Notes under the pieces: generated by a model
Database searches by the model: none
What the model saw: only the letters and a program-made list of their open reading frames with translations
What the model was told of the DNA's origin: nothing
Shown here: one piece after another, positions 1-4,918 of the stretch
Position numbering within the stretch: the first letter of the stretch is position 1
Layout: every line of letters begins with the position of its first letter
Translations under genes and position numbers: made by a program
Assembly (NCBI GenBank): GCA_030429325.1
Contig: JAUICT010000142.1
Coordinates: forward strand, 1 to 6,164
Origin: Bacteroidia bacterium
GTDB lineage: Bacteria > Bacteroidota > Bacteroidia > Flavobacteriales > Flavobacteriaceae
Reading direction: 5' to 3'
DNA length: 6,164 nt

Positions 1-1335
1 GCGATCCACATCAACAACAATTTAAATTATATTGAAACCGACCAGACCAATGATGAAACCACACAAAGCATCTTGGAGCAGACCAATATCTCCATTGGGG
101 GTCAACTGTTGAGTGATTGGTCCGGCAACTTTTCTTCCCAACTCAATGTGTATTATTCCAGATACAACTTAGACGCACAAAGCATTTTTGACAATCAGAT
201 ACAGCAACTGGAGCAAAAAAACATTGTGGATGAACGGGCAGTAAAAGTGAACACCGAATACAAATTCACAGATCATCTACAATGGACCAATGGTTTTCAA
301 TACATAGAAACCGGCATTATCAACAGGGCCTTTGTTACCCAACCTAGTTTTGACACGAATATCAAGGGCGTTATCCGTATTCATTCCCCCTACACCGAAA
401 TTAAATATCACTCCTCCGAAAACAAGTTCATAGGTAGGGTTGGGGCCCGGGTCAATTTTATTGAAAACCTGGATACATTCAACAAATATTTGGTGGAACC
501 CCGTATCAATCTCAACTTCAAACTGGCCAATTATCTTCGGGCAGAGTTGTTGGGGGAATTCAAAAGCCAGACCACTCACCAGATCATAGATTTGGAACAA
601 AACTTTTTAGGCATAGAAAAACGCCGATGGACCTTATCGGATGACGACACCTTACCCATCACCCAGAGCAAACAAGGCTCCTTAGGCATTAATTATGAAC
701 GAAATAATTTTTATCTAGGCCTTGAAGGTTTCTACAAAAACGTGGATGGCATCAGCACCCGAACCCAAGGGTTTCAGAACCAAAACCAATTTAGCGGGGA
801 AATAGGCAGTTATGATGTAAAAGGCGTTGAATTCCTCATTAATAAAAGAGGGGACAATTATAGCACTTGGTTGAGCTATGCCTACAACAAAAACAATTAT
901 ACATTCAACTCGGTAGTGCCTAGCAAATTTCCCAACAATTTGGACATACACCACACCATAACTTTTGCGGGAACCTATAATTACAAAGACCTAAAACTGA
1001 GTGTGGGCATAAACTACCGTACTGGAAAGCCCTACACCGAACCCTTGGATGGGGACGAGGCTTTGGACAATTCCTTTTTCCCGGCCCGAATCAACTATCA
1101 ATCGCCCAACAGCAGCCGTTTACCTGAGTATTTTAGGGCAGATGCCTCTGCAATCTATAGTTTTGATATGGGCAGAAGGATACGGGCAACCACTGGAGTT
1201 TCATTGCTCAATATGACCAACCGTAAAAATAGTTTAAACCGGTATTACCGTGTTAATGATGAAGACCAAATTGAAGCTGTGGAAAGTGTTTCCTTGGGCA
1301 TTACCCCAAATGTGAGTTTTAGGGTGAGTTTTTAA
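1..1335 (+). CDS. TonB-dependent outer-membrane receptor, C-terminal part (5' truncated by window edge)
   Basis: This is the C-terminal part of a TonB-dependent receptor, an outer-membrane beta-barrel that imports a ligand using energy from TonB-ExbB-ExbD. The frame is open from base 1, so the TTG at 73 is not a real start; the signal peptide, plug and first strands lie upstream. The 444 visible residues are rich in alternating aromatic and polar strands (for example YLGLEGFYKNVDG, TWLSYAYNKNNY). They carry the family's late-barrel signatures: a FPNNLDIHH turn, GINYRTGKPYTEP, a RLPEYFRADAS strand, and GVSLLNMTNRKN near the end. The protein ends VSFRVSF*, with the terminal phenylalanine that is usual for barrels inserted by the BAM complex. 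The stop is TAA at 1333-1335. The substrate cannot be read from this part; a siderophore, vitamin or glycan receptor would all fit. Confidence in the family is high, in the substrate nil. Confidence 0.9.
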   Translation, partial: AIHINNNLNYIETDQTNDETTQSILEQTNISIGGQLLSDWSGNFSSQLNVYYSRYNLDAQSIFDNQIQQLEQKNIVDERAVKVNTEYKFTDHLQWTNGFQYIETGIINRAFVTQPSFDTNIKGVIRIHSPYTEIKYHSSENKFIGRVGARVNFIENLDTFNKYLVEPRINLNFKLANYLRAELLGEFKSQTTHQIIDLEQNFLGIEKRRWTLSDDDTLPITQSKQGSLGINYERNNFYLGLEGFYKNVDGISTRTQGFQNQNQFSGEIGSYDVKGVEFLINKRGDNYSTWLSYAYNKNNYTFNSVVPSKFPNNLDIHHTITFAGTYNYKDLKLSVGINYRTGKPYTEPLDGDEALDNSFFPARINYQSPNSSRLPEYFRADASAIYSFDMGRRIRATTGVSLLNMTNRKNSLNRYYRVNDEDQIEAVESVSLGITPNVSFRVSF

Positions 1336-1349
1336 ATTAAGGCAAAACA

Positions 1350-1401
1350 TCATTCCTGCGAAGGCAGGAATCCAAAAAAATCCGTATTAGGTAAGGAATG
1401 A
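1350..1401. repeat. Interspersed inverted-repeat element (hairpin with outer TCATTCC/GGAATGA)
   Basis: A perfect 8-bp stem, ATTCCTGC (1352-1359) with GCAGGAAT (1364-1371), has a GAAG loop. A second, overlapping inverted pair, TCATTCC (1350-1356) and GGAATGA (1395-1401), marks the outer ends. It starts 15 bases after the receptor stop. No T-run follows it on the + strand (an A-run does), so it is not a standard intrinsic terminator for the receptor. I recall very similar hairpins as multicopy intergenic repeats in Bacteroidota and other bacteria; copy number here needs the genome. Confidence 0.65.
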
Positions 1402-1416
1402 CAATTGAACCTTAGT

Positions 1417-1483
1417 GTCATGCCGAACTGGTTTCGGCATCTCATTCCCATAACATGAGACCCTGAAATGAATTCAGGGTGAC
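1417..1483. repeat. Cloverleaf-folding interspersed repeat
   Basis: A 67-base element made of three adjacent hairpins closed by a short outer stem. Outer stem: GTC (1417-1419) with GAC (1481-1483). Arm 1: ATGCCGAA (1420-1427) with TTCGGCAT (1433-1440). Arm 2: CTCAT (1441-1445) with ATGAG (1455-1459). Arm 3: ACCCTGAA (1460-1467) with TTCAGGGT (1473-1480). The arms abut with no unpaired junction bases. It is not a tRNA: the arm sizes are wrong and there is no acceptor stem or T-loop motif. I recall the sequence style as a dispersed repeat in Flavobacteriia genomes. It lies between two convergent genes and may help separate their transcripts. Confidence 0.7.
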
Positions 1484-1494
1484 GCCCATATCTG

Positions 1495-1522
1495 AAAAAA
1501 GAAACTGATTTTCGTTTTCTTT
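1495..1522 (-). terminator. Possible weak intrinsic terminator of argS
   Basis: Read on the - strand, AAAGAAAAC and GTTTCTTT pair as eight base pairs with one bulged A around an 8-base loop. The 3' arm runs straight into a stretch of six T. It starts 15 bases past the argS stop, where a terminator would be expected. The stem is very AT-rich with only two G-C pairs, so it would be weak; the neighbouring palindromes could contribute instead. Confidence 0.3.
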
Positions 1523-1536
1523 GGAACAACAAAAGG

Positions 1537-3315
1537 CTACATCCGCTCGGGAACATCTATACCCAATAATCTAAAAGCGGATTGAATCACTTCCCCCACT
1601 TTTTGGGATAGTTGTACCCTGAACTGTTTTTTGGTTTCATCAGGTTCGCCCAAAATGGACACCTGCTGATAGAAGGAATTAAATTCTTTCACCAAATCGT
1701 AGGTATAGTTGGCAATAAGGGCCGGACTGTAGTTTTCAGCAGCCAATTGAATGGTTTCTGGAAACTGCTGAATACCCTTTAACAGCTCCTTCTCCTTTTC
1801 ATGAAGGGAAAATGTCATGTCGAGCGCAGTCGAGACATCAAAATTGGCTTTTCTCAGAATGGATTGAATCCTAGCATAGGTATATTGAATAAAAGGCCCC
1901 GTGTTCCCTTGAAAATCCACAGACTCCTCCGGATTGAACAAAATCCGTTTTTTGGGGTCCACTTTTAGGATGTAATATTTTAGAGCCCCCAACCCAATGG
2001 TTCGGTATAGTTGCTGCTTTTCTTCTTCGGAATAACCTTCCAGTTTGCCCAATTCTGCCGAAATGGTCTCTGCGGTCTCCTCCATGTTGGTAATCAGGTC
2101 ATCCGCATCTACCACGGTACCTTCCCTACTCTTCATCTTTCCACTGGGGAGATCCACCATACCATAGCTCAAATGGTACAATTGTTCCGCCCAAGTATAC
2201 CCTAATTTCTTCAGGATGAGGAACAACACTTTAAAATGGTAGTCCTGCTCATTTCCAACGGTATATACCATCCCATTGATATCCGGAAAATCCGTTACCC
2301 GCTGAATGGCCGTTCCAATATCTTGCGTCATATAGACGGCGGTACCATCGGAACGCAACACAATTTTCTCATCCAATCCCTCATCGGTAAGATCGATCCA
2401 CACACTGCCATCTTCTTTTTTAAAGAAGACCCCCTTCTCCAGACCTTCCTTGACTACATCCCGACCTAACAGATAGGTGTCGCTCTCGTAGTAAAGTTTA
2501 TCAAAATCTACTCCAAGGTTTTTATAGGTGGTATCAAAACCAGCATATACCCAAGCGTTCATTTTCTTCCAAAGCGACACTACCTCAGCATCTCCCGCTT
2601 CCCATTTACGCAGCATTTCTTGGGCTTCCAATAAAATGGGAGCTTTCTTTTCAGCTTGGTCCTTGTCAATTCCACTGGCAACCAATGCTGCAATTTGCTC
2701 CTTGTAAGCCTTGTCAAAGGCCACATAGTACTTTCCAACTAAATGATCACCTTTTAATCCGGTGGATTCTGGTGTCTCACCTTCCCCAAATTTCTGCCAA
2801 GCCAACATGCTTTTGCAGATATGGATACCTCGGTCATTGATGATCTGGGTCTTGTACACTTTCTTTCCCGAAGCTTTTAAGATTTCGGCCACGGAATACC
2901 CCAACAGGTTGTTTCGGATATGCCCCAAATGCAGCGGTTTATTGGTGTTGGGAGAGGAATATTCCACCATTACCGCACCATCCAAAAGTGTTTTTACATA
3001 CCCGTAGTTTGTCTCCTGTTTAATGCCATTGAAAAAATTGAGATAGTAACTATCTTCAATAACGATGTTTAAAAAACCTTGTACCACATTGCATTTGGCC
3101 ACTTCATCTACATGCTCCTGCAGATAATCCCCTATTTGGCTGCCGATTTGTACCGGATTCCCCTTCACATAGCGCAACATGGGAAACACCACTACGGTGA
3201 TATCCCCCTCAAAATCCTTACGGGTAGGTTGAAATTCCACCGTAGGCAGTTCTACTTGGTACAGTTCTTTTACGGCCGCAATGACCTTAAGGCTCAAATC
3301 GTTCTGCAAACTCAT
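1537..3315 (-). CDS. argS: Arginyl-tRNA synthetase
   Basis: Class I arginyl-tRNA synthetase, the cytoplasmic enzyme that charges tRNA-Arg with arginine using ATP. The 592 residues are slightly longer than E. coli ArgS (577) and look complete. In order: an N-terminal tRNA-binding domain (about 1-105); the Rossmann catalytic core with the HIGH motif as HLGH at 129-132 inside SSPNTNKPLHLGHIRNN; the conserved YTVGNEQDYHFKVLF stretch near 351-365; a KMSKS-like loop GKMKSREGT at 392-400; the FNPEESVDFQGNTGPFIQYT segment (460-479); and the DALR anticodon-binding domain (about 505-592) ending in the typical PERM. The start is ATG at 3315-3313; the protein begins with a sensible N-terminus and no strong ribosome site is present, as is normal in Bacteroidota. 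The gene is convergent with the receptor and divergent from 3422. Oddity: residues 493-501 (DVSTALDMT) are encoded by a palindromic repeat, listed separately. Confidence 0.97.
   Translation of the reverse strand: MSLQNDLSLKVIAAVKELYQVELPTVEFQPTRKDFEGDITVVVFPMLRYVKGNPVQIGSQIGDYLQEHVDEVAKCNVVQGFLNIVIEDSYYLNFFNGIKQETNYGYVKTLLDGAVMVEYSSPNTNKPLHLGHIRNNLLGYSVAEILKASGKKVYKTQIINDRGIHICKSMLAWQKFGEGETPESTGLKGDHLVGKYYVAFDKAYKEQIAALVASGIDKDQAEKKAPILLEAQEMLRKWEAGDAEVVSLWKKMNAWVYAGFDTTYKNLGVDFDKLYYESDTYLLGRDVVKEGLEKGVFFKKEDGSVWIDLTDEGLDEKIVLRSDGTAVYMTQDIGTAIQRVTDFPDINGMVYTVGNEQDYHFKVLFLILKKLGYTWAEQLYHLSYGMVDLPSGKMKSREGTVVDADDLITNMEETAETISAELGKLEGYSEEEKQQLYRTIGLGALKYYILKVDPKKRILFNPEESVDFQGNTGPFIQYTYARIQSILRKANFDVSTALDMTFSLHEKEKELLKGIQQFPETIQLAAENYSPALIANYTYDLVKEFNSFYQQVSILGEPDETKKQFRVQLSQKVGEVIQSAFRLLGIDVPERM
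1813..1839. repeat. Palindromic repeat element embedded in frame in argS
   Basis: Exactly nine codons of argS (residues 493-501) coincide with a palindrome. On the + strand ATGTC (1817-1821) pairs with GACAT (1834-1838), and TCGA occurs at both 1820-1823 and 1830-1833 flanking GCGCAG. The left end, GTCATGTCGA (1814-1823), resembles GTCATTTCGA at 4433, 4572 and 4700 and GTCATGCCGA at 1417. I recall this palindrome as a common intergenic repeat in Flavobacteriia. The encoded peptide lies between the catalytic core and the DALR domain, where length variation should be tolerated. Insertion, as opposed to chance resemblance, is inferred. Confidence 0.6.
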
Positions 3316-3335
3316 CTCAAAAGCATTTCAGCCCG

Positions 3336-3343
3336 CAAAACTA
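3336..3343 (-). promoter_or_regulatory. Candidate -7 promoter element for argS
   Basis: On the - strand TAGTTTTG fits the Bacteroidota -7 consensus TAnnTTTG exactly and lies about 20 bases before the argS start. No clear -33 TTG/TTTG is found at the usual spacing; the expected stretch is A-rich. The implied leader would be only about 13 bases. A chance match in AT-rich DNA is quite possible. Confidence 0.3.
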
Positions 3344-3421
3344 CACATTTTTTTGCGCTTTTGTTTTACTATTTCTGCCACGCAACATTACACATCCACA
3401 CAATTTTGAGTATTTTTAGGC

Positions 3422-3847
3422 ATGCTTCTGAACGTCTCTTATTCCAACAAGGACATCGCCCGAAAAATTGATGCTTCGGTAGGAAAACCTTTTCCCATAA
3501 GGGAAAGATTCGCCATAGGCGGGATTGGCTCCCCAAAACTCTTTATCACCGAGGCCAGTGTGGAAATCCAGAACCTGCTTATTTTGGACAACAACCTTAA
3601 CAGTTGCAACATAGAACTCAGGCCCAAGGGCATTATTGTACGATTCAGGTCGCTGTTGGAAACCTACGGACTCGTTATCCCCTATTACAAATTAACGCTG
3701 TACAAAGGAGACATGGCCGTGCACTCCATCCATATGGACCATTACTATATCAAAGTTATATCGGACACCAAGGCCGTTCAGAAATTCTTCAAGAAATTAT
3801 TGGATCAGAAAGCGAACAATACACCAACCTCCATTGAAGATTTATGA
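3422..3847 (+). CDS. Conserved-looking hypothetical protein, first gene of a two-gene unit
   Basis: A 141-residue protein I do not recognise. An in-frame TGA at 3407-3409 and no other ATG before it fix the start at ATG 3422. There is no signal peptide or membrane helix, so it is probably cytoplasmic. The middle (about 38-112) looks like a series of beta-strands: KLFITEASVEIQNLLILDN, NIELRPKGIIVRFRSL, YGLVIPYYKLTLYKGD, HSIHMDHYYIKVI. It is followed by a basic amphipathic helix (about 115-130, TKAVQKFFKKLLDQK). A strand series capped by a helix recalls a small PH-like fold, but that is only a shape impression. Its TGA stop overlaps the ATG of the next gene (ATGA at 3844-3847), so the two are probably translationally coupled, and this protein may act with the DUF1648 membrane protein. 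Upstream, CAATTTTG (3401-3408) is a one-mismatch -7 candidate without a matching -33. The coding sequence looks real; the function is unknown. Confidence 0.85.
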   Translation: MLLNVSYSNKDIARKIDASVGKPFPIRERFAIGGIGSPKLFITEASVEIQNLLILDNNLNSCNIELRPKGIIVRFRSLLETYGLVIPYYKLTLYKGDMAVHSIHMDHYYIKVISDTKAVQKFFKKLLDQKANNTPTSIEDL

Positions 3848-4368
3848 GCCTGTTCAAAAAACAACCCAGAATAGAGGTAAAACCCACCCCAATAGACCAA
3901 AAATTGTATCGTGCTGGGTGGATGGTGATAGCTTTCAACATTTTTTTGGTGCTAGGGGTCTATTTTGACCTTCCCGAAACTATTCCTACGCATTTCAACT
4001 TTCAAGGGCGGGTAGATGGCTATGGTCATAAATCATCGCTTTGGGCCATTCCCATACTCAGTGCGGGACTATATCTTGCAATGGGCCTTATTGCTACCAA
4101 ATTAAAGCCTTGGCTTATGAATTACCCAGTAAAGGTGACCGAGAAGAACGCCCCAAAGTTATACCCATTGGCAATACGGATGCTTTCAGTAATGAATTTT
4201 TGTTTTGTAATGGCCTTTTTGATTACCACCGGAATCATTCTTCTAAAAATAAAAGGCTGGATCAATACTGCAGATGTTCAGTTACTTATTGGATTATGGG
4301 TACTCAATGGCTTTGTACCTCTATACTATGTCTACAAAATGGTAGTAGTGGCAAGGGAGCAGGTCTAG
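3844..4368 (+). CDS. DUF1648 domain-containing four-helix membrane protein
   Basis: A 174-residue integral inner-membrane protein. A short basic, proline-containing N-terminus (1-23) leads into TM1 (about 24-42). The DUF1648 signature follows: LPETIPTHFNFQGRVDGYG at 43-61, with P48, H50, N52, G55 and D58 in the usual spacing. TM2 is about 66-86, TM3 about 113-135 and TM4 about 145-168. DUF1648 segments occur in small membrane proteins and at the N-terminus of SdpI-like immunity and signalling proteins of Firmicutes. The SdpI link is family knowledge only; nothing here shows an SdpC-like toxin nearby. The start ATG overlaps the preceding stop by four bases, implying co-expression with the 3422 gene. 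The stop is TAG at 4366-4368, 22 bases before the repeat array. The domain is confident; the physiological role is unknown. Confidence 0.88.
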   Translation: MSLFKKQPRIEVKPTPIDQKLYRAGWMVIAFNIFLVLGVYFDLPETIPTHFNFQGRVDGYGHKSSLWAIPILSAGLYLAMGLIATKLKPWLMNYPVKVTEKNAPKLYPLAIRMLSVMNFCFVMAFLITTGIILLKIKGWINTADVQLLIGLWVLNGFVPLYYVYKMVVVAREQV

Positions 4369-4390
4369 GTTAAAAGTTTGGGCATAGAGC

Positions 4391-4422
4391 ATTCGAGTAA
4401 ATTCGTAGCATTCGTGTCAAAC
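4391..4422 (+). repeat. A unit 1 (32 bases)
   Basis: Three degenerate copies of a 9-10 base ATTCGnGnC motif: a first copy with GAGTA, then ATTCGTAGC and ATTCGTGTC, followed by AAAC. It differs from A3 at the GAGTA/GAGAC position and by TAG for TGG. Confidence 0.85.
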
Positions 4423-4432
4423 CAAAAGAATA

Positions 4433-4512
4433 GTCATTTCGATATGAGATGCAAAGCATCGATTGAGAAATCCCAACTAACCCATAGATTTCTCACATTC
4501 GTTCGAAATGAC
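4433..4512. repeat. B unit 1 (three-way-junction palindrome)
   Basis: Outer 10-bp stem GTCATTTCGA (4433-4442) with TCGAAATGAC (4503-4512). Inner arm GATGC (4448-4452) with GCATC (4456-4460), loop AAA. Inner arm TGAGAAATC (4464-4472) with GATTTCTCA (4487-4495), 14-base loop. All stems are perfect, which gives a three-way junction in single-stranded DNA or RNA. Confidence 0.88.
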
Positions 4513-4519
4513 AAAGGGT

Positions 4520-4560
4520 ATTCGAGACAATTCGTGGCATTCGTGGCATTCGTGTCAAAC
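4520..4560 (+). repeat. A unit 2 (41 bases, 9-base expansion)
   Basis: As A3 but with ATTCGTGGC present twice (4530-4538 and 4539-4547) before ATTCGTGTC (4548-4556). The extra 9 bases account for the longer A2-to-A3 spacing. Confidence 0.88.
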
Positions 4561-4571
4561 CAAAAAAAAAC

Positions 4572-4650
4572 GTCATTTCGATATGAGATGCTAAACATCG
4601 ATTGAGAAATCTCAACCCAAAAAAAGATGCTTCGTTTCACTCAGAATGAC
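4572..4650. repeat. B unit 2 (hybrid or degenerate copy)
   Basis: The left half matches B1 (GTCATTTCGATATGAGATG) but the hairpin is changed to GATG-CTAAA-CATC (4587-4599). The right half is different: the long TGAGAAATC/GATTTCTCA arm is replaced by TGAG-AAAT-CTCA (4603-4614), then an A-run and GATGCTTCG. The outer right end is TCAGAATGAC (4641-4650), so only GTCATT/AATGAC plus a wobble pairs cleanly. Confidence 0.8.
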
Positions 4651-4657
4651 ATGGAGC

Positions 4658-4689
4658 ATTCGAGACAATTCGTGGCATTCGTGTCAAAC
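4658..4689 (+). repeat. A unit 3 (32 bases)
   Basis: ATTCGAGAC, A, ATTCGTGGC, ATTCGTGTC, AAAC: the apparent consensus of the A family. It is preceded by GAGC like A1. Confidence 0.88.
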
Positions 4690-4699
4690 CAAAAAAAAC

Positions 4700-4778
4700 G
4701 TCATTTCGACATGAGATGCAAAGCATCGATTGAGAAATCTGAACCAACCATAGATTTCTCACATTCGTTCGAAATGAC
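4700..4778. repeat. B unit 3 (three-way-junction palindrome)
   Basis: Same fold as B1: outer 10-bp stem 4700-4709 with 4769-4778, hairpin 4715-4719 with 4723-4727, and arm 4731-4739 with 4753-4761. Differences from B1 lie in the unpaired junction (T to C at 4710) and in the large loop, which is one base shorter. The stems are unchanged. Confidence 0.88.
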
Positions 4779-4785
4779 AAAGGAT

Positions 4786-4817
4786 ATTCGAGACAATTCG
4801 TAGCATTCGTGTCAAAC
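4786..4817 (+). repeat. A unit 4 (32 bases)
   Basis: Matches A3 except TAG for TGG in the middle 9-mer. No B unit follows; after CAAAC the sequence becomes CCCAAATTCC and leaves the repeat. Confidence 0.85.
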
Positions 4818-4820
4818 CCC

Positions 4821-4918
4821 AAATTCCCTGTTACAAATCCCCTCCTAAATCGTCTAACCCATGTGCAACCTTTTAGCAGTTGCCCTGTCTTTATAGAAAA
4901 CACATCAAAAACGAACAG
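4821..4918 (+). other. Leader region with no firm regulatory site
   Basis: These 98 bases between the array and the last gene must hold its promoter if it is not read through from 3422-4368. I see no TAnnTTTG match. A short inverted pair GCAAC (4865-4869) and GTTGC (4879-4883) is too weak to call. The last 25 bases are A-rich, as is usual before Bacteroidota start codons. Confidence 0.4.

Larger units (their letters stand above)
4389..4820. repeat. Interleaved repeat array A-B-A-B-A-B-A
   Basis: This non-coding stretch between the DUF1648 gene and the next leader alternates four short A units (4391, 4520, 4658, 4786) with three ~80-base B units (4433, 4572, 4700). Unit-to-unit spacing is 129, 138 and 128; the 138 equals 129 plus a 9-base expansion in A2. 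A1 to A3 and B1 to B3 are both 267 bases apart, so a second-order repeat is present. Short A-rich linkers join A to B. Sampled lines are about 37% GC, below the flanking genes. Short reading frames on both strands here are translations of the repeats. It is not a CRISPR: the units are unequal and the 'spacers' are themselves repeated. Confidence 0.9.

Noticed and set aside
73..75. TTG as the start of the receptor gene
   Set aside because: The frame is open to base 1 and the protein is clearly missing its signal peptide and plug, so the gene starts outside the window.
1352..1371. Rho-independent terminator of the receptor gene
   Set aside because: The hairpin is good but is followed by A residues rather than T on the + strand.
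1417..1483. tRNA gene suggested by the cloverleaf shape
   Set aside because: The closing stem is 3 bp, there is no 7-bp acceptor, anticodon loop or GTTC T-loop, and the arms match an interspersed repeat style.
1350..1556. 68-codon reading frame on the - strand between the receptor and argS
   Set aside because: It is a translation of the interspersed palindromes (RHPEFISGSH-type peptide) and overlaps the argS end; such peptides are frequent false gene calls.
2011..3007. Three short + strand frames opposite argS
   Set aside because: They lie entirely within the well-supported argS coding sequence on the other strand.
4389..4820. CRISPR array
   Set aside because: Units are two alternating families of 32-41 and about 80 bases, both repeated, with no unique spacers and no cas genes in the window.
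4865..4883. Operator-like inverted repeat GCAAC/GTTGC
   Set aside because: Only five bases per arm with a 9-base gap; easily due to chance.
4378..4903. Short reading frames on both strands through the repeat array
   Set aside because: They encode the same peptides repeatedly because they translate the A and B units, and have no domain, signal or start context.
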